Shown in pieces: positions 22,629-34,510 of a stretch of DNA of 64,000 nucleotides (positions are counted from its first letter, which is position 1; every line of letters begins with the position of its first letter). This DNA is from Nicotiana tabacum. Taxonomy: Eukaryota > Streptophyta > Magnoliopsida > Solanales > Solanaceae. The translations under genes were made by a program, and so were the position numbers. The notes beneath the pieces are model-generated. The model did not search any database. It was not told the DNA's origin and saw nothing but the letters and a program-made list of their open reading frames with translations. The DNA lies in contig NC_134085.1 of assembly GCF_000715075.1 (NCBI RefSeq), positions 138,903,560-138,967,559 on the forward strand. Reading direction: 5' to 3'.

Positions 22629-22989
22629 TGGTCATTCAAAAATAGTCATGGTTTCAAAAATAATCAAAATTTAGCCACTTTTCATGTAAAGATAAATCTG
22701 AACGAAAACACTATTCAAAATCCGGAAAAATACTCCAGCATAATATACTGGAGTTCCAATATAATATACCGGTCCAACATAATATACTGGAGTTTGGAGC
22801 ACCGGTGCTCCAATATCTCCAGTATATTATACTGGAGCCAGCAAAGTATACCGGTCCAGCATAATATGCTGGAAGTTCATACACAGGTGCACCGAACTCC
22901 AGTATATTATGCTGGACCGGTCTCTGTTGCAGCAAAATAGTGACTATTTTTCATTGACTTGGTAAACGCTGGCTATTTTCGAATGACCA
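22629..22989. mobile_element. MITE rich in palindromic CCAGCATAATATACTGGAG words
   Basis: The left end TGGTCATTCAAAAATAG and the right end reversed TGGTCATTCGAAAATAG form a 17-bp inverted terminus with one mismatch. Between 22735 and 22920 the quasi-palindrome CCAGCATAATATACTGGAG or its variants occur about seven times in both orientations, with ACCGGTCCA and GCACCGGTGC words between them. The whole can fold into an elaborate multi-hairpin. No coding; frames here on both strands come from the palindromes. Confidence 0.75.
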
Positions 22990-23533
22990 GTCTGAAAACT
23001 GGCTAGATCGTGCTATTTTAACGCTAACCGGAGACTGGAACTTAGATAAAACTTGGAATCCATACACAAATAGCCGGTATTCATTATTTACTTTTCCTAG
23101 CCGGTATACATAAAATACACACGAGTATACATATATTATATAGTCTCCAACTATTTTTAATTTAAGAGATTGTATCGGCAGTTAATTCTTTTATAAAGGG
23201 GTTACCTTAAGACCACCATTTTAATTGTAATAAAGTCATTTTCCATGTTGGGCGTTGGCGCGACCCCTGTTAATCTAATTTCTTAAACAAAGAAAGTCTT
23301 TCTACTTACGTCATAAAATTGTATAAAAGAATCTACATTTTCTTCTTGGTCGAATAAATAAGAAACAAGTCTTTGATTCCATGATAGGTGTATTTTGCGT
23401 TTCATTGTAGTACATCCAGATTTATTAGAAAAAGATTAAGATGATACATGTATTTAACTAGAACTTGCCAATTTGGTTTTAAGGTTAAAAGGATAATATA
23501 AAACAAACGGACATCATAAACATATACTGTTAA
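22990..23533. other. Intergenic, no feature seen
   Basis: A/T-rich sequence with no recognisable coding or transposon end. Confidence 0.45.
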
Positions 23534-23912
23534 GAGCCCATTTGGATTAGTTGATTTAAAGTAGTTGATAAACATTAGATGCTGAAAAACACTTTTAAGT
23601 GCTGAAATTGATTTAAAAAATAAGCAGTTACGTATTTGAATAAAAGTGTTGAAATTAATAATAAGCAGCTGAAGAACTGGGTATATGAAGAGTTTTGTTT
23701 TAAAAAGAAGTATTTTAGGGATAAAATAATAAATATTTTGGTCAAACTTAAAGTGCTTATAAGCTGAAATTTGATAAGTTGAGGGAAACCAACTTATGGC
23801 TTTTGACTTATTTTTGACTTATAAACACTTTTAATTTTACCAAACGCGTAAATAAGCCAAAAAGTACTTATAAACCAGTTTGACAAGCTTATAAGCTTAG
23901 CCAAACACCCTC
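23534..23912. mobile_element. MITE with GAGxxxxTTTGG ends
   Basis: The left end GAGCCCATTTGGATTAG and the right end reversed GAGGGTGTTTGGCTAAGC are related inverted ends. The body contains inverted pieces of TTATAAGCTTATCAAA type and AAGTGCTTATAAGCTG. This is the common Solanaceae MITE with the phrase CCAAACACCCTC. TTA-like bases flank both ends, but the exact duplication is ambiguous. Confidence 0.6.
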
Positions 23913-24139
23913 TTAGTCTTCAAAGATAATAAGTAGGAACAAAATAAAAGGGAAGTGTTATATAACAGATTTCAATTTTAACTCAGCGTGATCCTACTTC
24001 TTCCGCACAGAAGAATTTCGTGTTGTTCCTTAAGTACCCCTACTCTTACTTTTAGTTAAAATATAATAAGCAAAATTCCAGAGAATTTATGTCTTACCAA
24101 AAGTTATTTAAGATTATATAATAGTCACAACAATAAAAA

Positions 24140-24585
24140 AGAGAATGATAAAATAAAGGCATTCTCTCTCTAGGGTTTCTCTATCAGGCGTACGCTAGGG
24201 TGTTCTACTGCGCCGGTGCTGGAAAATGCCTAGGGGAAGGCCGAAAAAGAATGGCAACAAAGCTCCGAAGATGGACACGATACGGATACTGACAAAAGGT
24301 AACTCTCCGGTGGAAGGGGCAACTGTTGTAATGCCAAATCGTAGCGGAGGGGCCTCAACGGTAAATTCAAAATCTGCACAGCTAACCTCAATTGCAGGGA
24401 GTTCTACCGTAACTCCTAAATCAACACCTGCTATTGGCACATGTGGGAATGGAAAAATGAAGGAGTTTACTCTATGTGAGAATAGTCTCAGTGGTACTAA
24501 GGAGGAAGAGAAAGGTGCTAATCAACCTAAAGGAACGCTAGTAGCACAACGGAAAATTGAATTGCAACCACAACATGAAGGGAAA
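24140..24585 (+). pseudogene. LINE (L1-type), 5' end and ORF1 N-terminus, part 1
   Basis: The frame from the ATG at 24226 starts MPRGRPKKNGNKAPK, with an AT-hook-like RGRPKK, and has the low-complexity Ser/Thr-rich N-terminus usual for ORF1 of plant L1-type LINEs. The frame is open for 120 codons until element C inserts after 24585. The upstream 80 bp may be the LINE 5' region; its true start is not resolved. The same frame resumes at 34516 after removal of C and one target duplication, which confirms that both parts belong to one ORF1. Confidence 0.75.
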
Positions 24586-27364
24586 TATCACGACCCAAAA
24601 TCTAACTAGCCGTGATGACACCTAACCTCACCTGCTAGGTAAGCCAAATAACCACAATCTGATTTAATAAATATTTAACAAATTCAAATACACTCCCCAA
24701 GGACTAGTAGTACAAATCATGAGTAGTGTAATTTACAAAACTGATATGAAATAAATACATCTTCTGTTTGAAAAGTACATAAACAGAGTTTAATGAATCT
24801 AAAGCTATCATGAACAAGAGACAACTACAACAGGGACACCGATACATTTTCCAAGTCAGCTCCCATTGAACACAACAATGTTAACATCCGAAATCTGCAC
24901 GCAATGCGCAAGAAGTGTAGTATGAGTACAACCGACCCCATGTACTCAATAAGTAACAAACCTAAACTTAGGTTGAAAGTAGTGACGAGCTTGTACCAAG
25001 GTCAGATTCCACTCCAATATCCAGTAATATCTCATAACAATATAGTTAAAGCATCACAAGACATAACTCAATAATAAAATTCTCAGCTCATTCACAGTTC
25101 AAAAAAAATATACTTTCTTTTCAAGTATAATAGCGAAACTCAATTCTTTCCACTGAAATCACCAAAATATGAGTAAGTCTGAAGACTATGAGTTTTCCCA
25201 TAAAACTTTCATTCAAAATAGGAGATTTTATTTTTCAAATGGCATGAGGAAAGTACATCTCTATGCCTATATTTCAATGTGCATGCCAGTGCAATGCAAA
25301 ATAGTGATAAAACCATATGTATACTCTTAGAGTATCAATTCACTCAGTCCTCCCTGTCACTCAATCCTCTCAGTCACTCAGTCCTCCCAGTCACTTAATC
25401 CTCACAGTCACTCATACCTCACAATCACTCAATCCTCCCAAGTCACTCGGCACTCGCACTCAGTAGGTACCTGCACTCACTGGGGGTGTGTACAGACTCC
25501 GGAGGGGCTCCTTCAGCCCAAGCGCTATAACAAGCCATCTCGTGGCATAAATCAATCAGGCCCTCGGCCTCACTCAATCATAAATCAGTAACAACATGTT
25601 GCGGCGTGCAGCCCGATCACATAATCATCCTCACAATTAGGCCCTCGACCTCACTCAGTCATCAATCTCTCCAGTCTCTCGGGCTCAAAATGTCATGAAA
25701 ATCAGCCCAAAAATGATGATATAATGTATCAATAATAACAATTGAGTTTGAGATATTATATGAATAAATGAATATGACTGAGTATGCAATATCAATGAAA
25801 TTAGTGAGATGACGCAAGAAACGACCACTATGGGTCCCAACAATATCGGCATAAAGCCTAAACATGATATCTAGCCTGATGTACAACTTAATTTACTTAT
25901 CACATGGTGATAACACAGATATCAACAAAGTAGGACCACTACATAGTGTCTTGGAATACAACAGAGTCACCATTCACAAGGTGCACGCCCACACGCCGTC
26001 ACCTAGCATGTGCATCACCTCAACATCAATCACATAATACATAATTCGGGGTTTCATACCCTCAGTATTAAGTTTAAAAGAGTTACTTATCTCAAACCGT
26101 GAAGTTCTTTACTCCGCTGTGCCCTTGCCTCGCAATTCGACATCTGAACGCCTTGAATCTAGCCACAATTAATGTGATTTATTCAATACAAATTGTAGGA
26201 ATTAGTTTCATATGAAAATACTAATTTTCCCACAAAATCCAAAATTACACCCAAAAATACTAGTGGGGACCGCATCTCGGAACTCGACAAAAGTTGTGGA
26301 ATATGAATGCTAATCCGACCACAAGTCCCACCATATAAATTTTACCAAATTCCAACATCAACTCGACCTTCAAATCCTCAAATCAATTTTCAAATCCCTA
26401 GGCCCAAACTTTCTGATTTCACCCCCAAAACAAATAATCTAGTCGGGATATTCGATGATAATCCTATATTATTGAGTAGCAATGACTACCAATGACTTAT
26501 CGCAAGTTTTCCCATGAATTCTTGCTCAACAATCACCCAAAAACTAAATTGAAAATAAGGTATAAATCCTTACCTCTTAGATGAAGAACTTGAGAGATTT
26601 CTTGTTGGATTTCAAGGATTGGACGAGATTTTTGATGAACAAGGCACTTGAGCTTCTTCCTCTCTCTAGAATTGCTCTTCCCTCTCTCTAAAATTACTAG
26701 AATATCCCAAAAAACATAAACCCCAAACGAGTTAAATGAAATGGGGTTCTAATCTTAAAAGCCCGTTTTTGTACAGCCGCGACGTGTGGGACGCCGCGGG
26801 GCACGGGGCAGCTGTGCAAAATGTGTCTGGAAATAAAATTTCGGATCATTCTGGAATTCCCTACAGGCGCAGCGCGGTAGTACAATTTTCGGCAGCGTTT
26901 GGTAATATGGCCATAACTTCTTGTAGGAGTGTCCAAATGACGAACGGATTGAAGCGTTAAAAACTAGACTCAAAGATCTTTCATTTGATAGGTTTTGAAT
27001 CACAGAACTCCTTATATATATGTATATGTATGTATGTTAGAAACTAGACTCAAAGATCTTTCATTTGATAGGTTTTGAATCACATAAATCCTTATATATA
27101 TATGTAGATATATTCGTTCAAAGTTTGGTCTTGTGCGTGCTCATTTGAAACTTTCGTCTAAAATGAAAATTTTCAACTTGGATTGGACTTAGGCCTCTCC
27201 TTAGACCCCAAATCACTTATAATATGCCTTGTACACTTACTATCATATCCAATTGATATCCATCATATTAATAGTCCTCGTTTACGAACAAAATAATATA
27301 ATTAACGTATGTCAACTTTCTTTATAGCGCTTAAGTACTTCGATTTTGTTTTTCGGGGTGTTAC
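24586..27364 (-). mobile_element. 3' LTR of element C
   Basis: 2779 bp. On the minus strand it starts TGTAACACCCCG at 27364 and ends GGGTCGTGATA at 24586 (terminal TGACA mutated to TGATA). It matches the 5' LTR at 31730-34510 along its length, with about 5% difference in the first 300 bp at the left. It contains the AGTCACTCAATCCTC repeat tract (25340-25450), the GGGGGTGTGTACAGACTCCG block (25474-25511) and an 80-bp duplication near 26961-27090. Confidence 0.9.
26961..27095. repeat. 80-bp tandem duplication unique to the C 3' LTR
   Basis: AAACTAGACTCAAAGATCTT starts at 26961 and again at 27041, followed in both by TCATTTGATAGGTTTTGAAT. The other LTR of the same element has this segment once. 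Confidence 0.88.
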
Positions 27365-27382
27365 ATTCTCCCCCACTTAGGA
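27365..27382 (-). other. Polypurine tract of element C
   Basis: The minus strand reads CCTAAGTGGGGGAGAA directly before the LTR start TGTAACACCCCG: the standard plus-strand primer of Tekay/Del-type elements. Confidence 0.85.
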
Positions 27383-30300
27383 TCATTCCTCCTCGAATGA
27401 GAAGTAGTGTTCGCCCCCAAACACATAACATAATTTAACCCTTTTGTCACACACTTCCAGCTCCCAAAATATTTTTATTTTACTAATTCCCAATTTTTTG
27501 AAAAATTTCGGCAGAGTCTCCTTTGTAATTGGGCCTATCCACCTGCCAGAGAATCACCAAAACCATCCTAACAACACATCCACAACTCGACAAGCATCAC
27601 AATGTATATCAACAACATTAATCTCCATATTACATGCATTATATTATCAAAATTGATACATGTACATGAGTTGCACCTATTTGAATCATAACACATAGAA
27701 AATACATTTCGATCCTCCATTATTGGGCTATACAACCAAGTGAGAACATTTTATTTCCTTAACATTTTCGACCTTCAAGGTGGGTTCCTCGACTCATAGA
27801 CTTCGCCATAATACATTCATGGAAGCAATCTCAACTCCCAGACTTATCTAACAAGTATTACAAATAGATTCCCCTCATAAGCCAATTACCCATTAGCTTT
27901 ACCTTTAGTAGTCTCCCACCGGAATGATAAACAAAGGATTTTCATCTACCTTCTTAGACATAGATATATGAAAACACAGAATACATGGAGAAAAATAATA
28001 GGGAGACATCATACTCATAGTTTGGAATATTCCATTTGGGATTTCATAAGGCCCGATGTAACTACACATAATTTACCCATATTAGAAATTAACATAACAT
28101 CCTCATGGAGAAAATATTGAGAATAACCCGTTCACTTTCTTCAACTCTAAATCTCTATGCCAAACATCCGAACTAAACCCTTGGTGACCTCCATTAATTA
28201 CTCTAAGATGTTCTAGTACAAAAATGATGATAGAATTTCATATCCCATATATTTGATCACGGGGTAATGCTTCTTCTTTGATATGTTTGAACCTTCAAAT
28301 CACTAATTCACCTATCACATATGCATACCCGAGGGTGATCCCACGTCATCCTATACTATATAGACCTGGCGATACCACATAATTAAAAATTACTAATTTG
28401 GCCTTAGCCCATAAACCTTGGAATCAAACTTCCAACATCCATTTTTTTTTCAAGACACGAATTTCATGTCTACATACTGTATAATTTAGAGCAAGTTGTA
28501 TTAAGCTTTAACCATGACCCCAAATATAATTACACAATATACTACGCAACTTGCATACTCGCAACACCATTTTCGATCACAGTAACTGCTTAAACCAACC
28601 AAGTACTAGCATGAAACTCCATTTTCCATAAAGTCTCGTTCCAAAATCTTCGTACACTTCCGATATTATTCTCCCAAATCTACCGTAATCACATTCCATA
28701 GTACTCATTCTAGGTCCAATGACCTTATATCACCAAACACAACTATTCCAGCTATTCCGATGTAATCCTGCCTTTTCGACATAGAACATTATTTAAATCC
28801 AACTCATCAAATTATGAGAGAAGGCCATCTATATGTGGATGCGCCCAATTTTTTTTCTTCAAATTGCCCTGATCTGGAAATATCATAGCATGAATAAGAA
28901 GGAAACCATTAATCATATAAATGAGCGGGGAATCGCAATTTCCACATAACTCACATGATAACAATAGAATACGTACGGACAACTCACGTGCCAATAATAT
29001 AATCTGCCTGGTATAGTCTCAGACCTCCAGTTCAAACATTTATATGGGAGCATTCAAACAGGTATACATTTTCATGCTGAGTAAGATAAGACTTTCATGT
29101 TCCTGGACTGATATAAGTGACATGCTAAAGTGTAAACATGTACCAAGTATGTTATCATAGCTCAATAGTCAATTCTAAGCTTGTTATAGTCCAAACATTT
29201 TCATGAGCATTAATAGTTGCCCCGGTGCTCGCACATGGGTTCAAACCTCACATATATGCGCACTTGAAGCGCGTAGTTATCACAATCAATTAGTGCAACT
29301 AGTGCCTCCATTGAGTTTAAATAAAATACTCATCTCAAACATGACACAATCCCGAAATAGTATAATTTTAAGAACTCCCAGTCTCCAAATTCATAGATCA
29401 CATAAATCACCGTAACTGATCACAACCTCTGAACTCAAATGACTAATACATCCCTGAAGTACGATCATCCCACGAGAAATATTTCCATAATTCTTCCGTG
29501 CTATATAATAAAATCTGAATATTAGTAGTCGATCAACCAGGTGAGTACCGTAATACCAATGAACATCAGATAGTCGAAACATAATGCGCCCTTTTGAAAT
29601 GCGCACCCCTATCAGGGATTACCGAGCAGTTATAACATTCATATAAATATCTGAAACTAACTATTCTATCCAGAATTCGTGACATTTCCTTTAAGAATGA
29701 ACTGCCACCTTGTACATGAAAATCTTAATCCCGCACAACATACCACGTCCATCATGCCCTCATGCGACAAGCACAAGAATCTCATTATAAATTCTGGGTT
29801 ATATGCAAATTACATGCCAGTCAGTTAGAAACCTTCTATTTGCTCCCATCTAGGAGGAAGTCACAATACACGATATGTCCCCCATACCGGTAGAAAATAT
29901 CTATCTCAAACCATGGCAGAACCCATCAAGAACACCTTAAAATTTATTTGGACATAACCAAGCGGTCAGAAATGAATTCCTCTAACTCGACCAAATCACG
30001 TAGGTCGCAAAACCAAGGAATATTGCCTCCAAACCTCTATAGAGCCTCACCACATCATAAGTAAATCATGATCATTACCCAAAGCTTACTACTAGAGATC
30101 CCAACATAAAACCACACGGGCATAAGGCCCATAAGCCATGATATTCTTCTCAAGCACCCCGTAAGCATCACAACCCAAAATGCCCACTCTAAAAGTACCT
30201 TATATGAATTTAAAATAAATGGTTCTTTTACCTTTCTTATATTGGAATGTAGAATCCATAGTCATACAGAATTACCACAAGTCCCGGTATCACTCAATGT

Positions 30301-30710
30301 AAATAATTGATTATAGCGGTATACAAATCCGAATAATTTTCAATTGCTACATATACATTTTTGAATCCATTAGAACTCTCTCAAGAGTCATCTACTCTGC
30401 TCAATTTAAATTGTACCGCCCAAATGGGCCAAAAGACACATGTCACATTAATACAAAACACCTAAAGAAGTAACCATGTCTTAACATTATCAATCAAGTT
30501 CATACTTCAGATACATTACATTCTTCAAAATAACAACTTAATCATTCCATGACTTTCATATCTTCATAAAGTATAACATACCTCGTATCCAGAAATTTCT
30601 TACTCGAGTCATCTTCGACCCCAACCTCCTCAAATCACAACCAATTTACAAGTATGCCTCAAAACGAAACCAACATAACACATAACCATGTAATTAATTT
30701 ATCAATAGTA

Positions 30711-30725
30711 GACTCCCCCACTTGG
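30711..30725 (-). other. Internal polypurine-like tract in element C
   Basis: The minus strand reads CCAAGTGGGGGAGTC, close to the true tract AAGTGGGGGAGAA but about 1 kb from the primer site. Element A has a decayed version (3301-3313, minus strand AAGTTGGGGAG) in the corresponding place. Confidence 0.4.
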
Positions 30726-31712
30726 CTCAAAGCCATAAATCAAAATACACAAAACTCACAATGCCATACTCTGTTAATGCCATAATACCATAGTGAGATT
30801 CAGCTAAATTCCTTCCAAGCTCATGCAACACAACCTATATGATACCTCAAATCGTCTACTAAGCTCGTCATCATTCTTGTGACGGTCAGGTCAACTTTCT
30901 TGACAAATTTAAATTCAAATCCCAATACCACTACCCTACCGGTAGTAAAGAAAAAAATTCTCCACAATATTGTAAGGATCACACATCTGTAGTTTACCTC
31001 GCAGGTGATAACCCACCTGTTTAGCTTCAAACTGGCATCTCTCTATGACCTTTCACAGCCACAACTATTAGGCCATGAATTAATCTTTCTGAGTTTGGAC
31101 TCATCAACAAGACATGAAATTTTTTAATTTGTCCCACAATTTCACAACATGAAAGATCCTTCAACACATTCATAACTCGAGACTCTATGTCAAAATCGAG
31201 ATAGGAGTCATATACTCAAAAGTCCCGCTTTTTTATCACTTTCAAACCATTTGAACACATCCCGCAGTCATCTCGTACTCATCATATCACCATTCAATCG
31301 CTCATCAAGCCACAAATTTCAACTCATAAGGATACTACCAAACACATAAGTTCAATTCACATGTTGTTACAACTGAAAGTACCGAGCATAAGCTGTGGTC
31401 TACACCTGACCTCAAGTTCTTCGGACTTGCCCATTACCAAAACATAAATTACACATCTAGAATCTCGTTCATGAAATTACAAGCCTTCAATGCACAACTG
31501 ATACCGAGCGCTCACATGCACACACGCATGCGTGTAAGGAATTCAAAGAGTTATATTTCAAGGCTGAATCAATTCCGCACGATAAGGAAAGAAAGATGGA
31601 AAGTTTATCCTAAATGCCCTGTAGCCTCTCGAAGATAGGTATGGACGTCATTATACCGATCTACAAGACTCTACTAGACACTTGCTCATGAATTGTAGAA
31701 CCTATGAACCTA

Positions 31713-31726
31713 GAGCTCTGATACCA
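31713..31726 (-). other. Primer binding site of element C (initiator-Met tRNA)
   Basis: The minus strand reads TGGTATCAGAGCTC, a clean initiator-Met-type primer site, three bases from the LTR end at 31730. Confidence 0.9.
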
Positions 31727-31729
31727 ACT

Positions 31730-34510
31730 TGTCACGACCCAAAATCCAACTAGCCGTGATGACACCTAACCTCACCTGCTAGGTAAGCCGAATAACCACA
31801 ATTTGATTTAATAAATATTTAACAAATTCAAATACACTCCCCAAGGACTGGTAGTACAAATCATGAGCTTCTAATAGTGGAATATACAAAACTGATATGA
31901 AATAAATACATCTTCTGTTTGAAAAGTACATAAACAGAGTTTAATGAATCTAAGGCTACCATGAACAAGAGGCAGCTACAACAGGGACGCCAGTACATTT
32001 TCCAAGTCAGCTCCCATTGAACACAACAACGTCAACATCCGAAATCTACACGCAATGCGCATGAAGTGTAGTATGAGTACAACCGACCCCATTTACTCAA
32101 TAAGTAACAATCCTAAACTTAGGTTGAAAGTAGTGACGAGCTTGTACCAAGGTCAGAGTCCACTCCAATATCCAGTAACATCTCATAACAATATAGTTAA
32201 AGCATCACAAGGCATAACTCAATAATAAAATTCTCAGCTCATTCACAGTTCAAAAAAAATATACTTTCTTTTCAAGTATAATAGCGAAACTCAATTCTTT
32301 CCACTGAAATCACCAAAATATGAGTAAGTCTGAAGACTATGAGTTTTCCCATAAAACTTTCATTCAAAATAGGAGATTTTATTTTTCAAATGGCATGAGG
32401 AAAGTACATCTCTATGCCTATATTTCAATGTGAATGCCAATGCAATGCAAAATAGTGATAAAACCATATGTATACTCTCAGAGTATCAATTCACTCAGTC
32501 CTCTCTGTCACTCAATCCTCTCAGTCACTCTCCTCCAGTCACTCAATCCTCACAGTCACCCATGCCTCATAATCACTCAATCCTCCCAAGTCACTCGACA
32601 CTCGTACTCAGTAGGTACCTATGCTCACTGGGGGTGTGTACGGACTCCGGAGGGGCTCCTTCAGCCCATGCGCTATAATAAGCCATCTCGTGGCATAAAT
32701 CAATCAGGCCCTCGGCCTCACTCAATCATAAATCAGTAGCAACATGCTGCGACGTGTAGCCTGATCCCATAATGATCCTCACAATTAGGCCCTCGGCCTC
32801 ACTCAGTCATCATTCTCTCTAGTCTCTCGGGCTCAAAATGTCATGAAAATCAGCCCAAAAATGATGATATTATGTATCAATAATAACAATTGAGACTGAG
32901 ATATTATATGAATAAATGAATATGACCGAGTATGAAATATCAATGAAATCAGTGAGATGACAGCAAGAAACGACCACTATGGGTCCCAACAATATCGGCA
33001 TAAAGCCTAAACATGATATCTAGCATGATATACAGCTCAATTTACTTATCACATGGTGAAAACACAGATATCAACAAAGTAGGACCACTACACAGTGTCC
33101 TGGAAACAACAGAGTCACCATTCACAAGGTGCACACCCACACGCCCGTCACCTAGCATGTGCGTCACCTCAACATCAATCACATAACACATAATTCGGTG
33201 TTTCATACCCTCAGCACTAAGTTTAAAAGAGTTACTTATCTCAAACCGTGAAGTTCTTTACCCCGCTGTGCCTTTGCCTCGGAATTCGACATCCGAATGC
33301 CTTGAATCTAGCCACAATTAATGTGATTCATTCAATACAAATTGCAGGAATTAGTTCCATATGAAAATACTAATTTTTCCACAAAATCCGAAATTACACC
33401 CAAAAATCACCAGTGGGGCCCACATCTCGGAACTCGACAAAAGTTACGAAATATGAACATTAATCCACCACAAGTCCAACCATATAAATTTTACCAAATT
33501 CCGACATCAATTCGACCTTCAAATCCTCAAATCAATTTTCAAATACCTAGGCCCAAACCTTCGGATTTCACTCCAAAAAGAAGTAATCTAGTCGGGATAT
33601 TCGATGATAATCCCATATTATTGAGTACCAATGACTACAAATGACTTATCGCTAGTTTTCCCATGAATTCTTGCTCAATAATCACCCAAAAAACGAAATT
33701 GAAAATATGGTATAAATCCTTACCTCTTTGATGAAGAACTTGAGGGATTTCTTGTTGGATTTCAAGGATTGGACGAGATTTTTGATGAACAAGGCACTTG
33801 AGCTTCTTCCTCTCTCTAGAATTTCTCTTCCATCTCTCTAAAAGCACCAGAATATCCCAAAAAAACAAACCCCAAACGAGTTAAATAAAATGGGGTTCGG
33901 GTCTTAAAAGCCCGTTTTTGTACAGCCGCAGTGCGTGGGACACCGCGGGGCACGGGGCGGCTGCACAAAATATATCTGGAAATAAAATTTCGGATCATTT
34001 TGGAATTCCCTATAGGCGCGGTGCGCCCGGCGCCGCATGGGGCGGTGCGGTAGTACAATTTTCGGCAGCATTTGGTAATTTGGCCATAACTTCTTGTAGG
34101 AGTGTCCAAATGACAGAATAGTTTGAAGCGTTAGAAACTAACTTCTTGTAGGAGTGTCCAAATGACAAACGGTTTGAAGCGTTAGAAACTAGACTCAAAG
34201 ATCTTTCATTTGATAGGTTTTGAATCACATAAATCCTTATATATATATGTAGATATATTCGTTCAAAGTTTGGTCTTGTGCGTGCTCATTTGAAACTTTC
34301 GTCTAAAATGAAAATTTTCAACTTGGATTGGACTTAGGCCTCTCCTTAGACCCCAAATCACTTATAATATGCCTTGTACACTTATTATCATATCCAATTG
34401 ATATCCGTCATATTAATAGTCCTCATTTTCATACCTAATAATATAATTAACGCACGTCAACTTTCTTAATAGCGCTTAAGTACTTCGAAATTTTTTTCCG
34501 GGGTGTTACA
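31730..34510 (-). mobile_element. 5' LTR of element C
   Basis: 2781 bp; on the minus strand TGTAACACCCCGG at 34510 to GGGTCGTGACA at 31730. Partner of 24586-27364. A 220-bp stretch (32213-32432) is identical to 25062-25281 although flanks differ by several percent. It has its own 52-bp duplication near 34089-34192 and a GC-rich word cluster (33925-34055). Confidence 0.9.
34089..34192. repeat. 52-bp tandem duplication unique to the C 5' LTR
   Basis: ACTTCTTGTAGGAGTGTCCA starts at 34089 and 34141, with GTTTGAAGCGTTAGAAACTA in both copies. The other LTR has one copy. Confidence 0.88.

Larger units (their letters stand above)
27365..31729 (-). mobile_element. Element C, non-coding interior of a LARD-like retrotransposon
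   Basis: 4365 bp between complete LTRs on the minus strand. Retroviral-type features are present at both ends: the primer site at 31713-31726 and a polypurine tract next to the 3' LTR. No gag, protease, RT, RNase H or integrase motif is visible; the longest minus frames are 60-71 codons with no family features. The interior resembles that of element A over roughly 29370-31729, showing that a non-coding body was propagated as a unit. Such elements must use proteins of a related autonomous element; element D shares the leader. A leader-proximal block (ACACGCATGCGTGTGTGCAT, GAGCGCTCGGTATCAG on the minus strand) is one of the better-conserved parts. Confidence 0.8.

Noticed and set aside
22563..22940. 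Frames of 74-125 codons on both strands with YYAGPV/SIIYWS repeats
   Set aside because: Translation of the palindromic words in a MITE; both strands open for the same reason.
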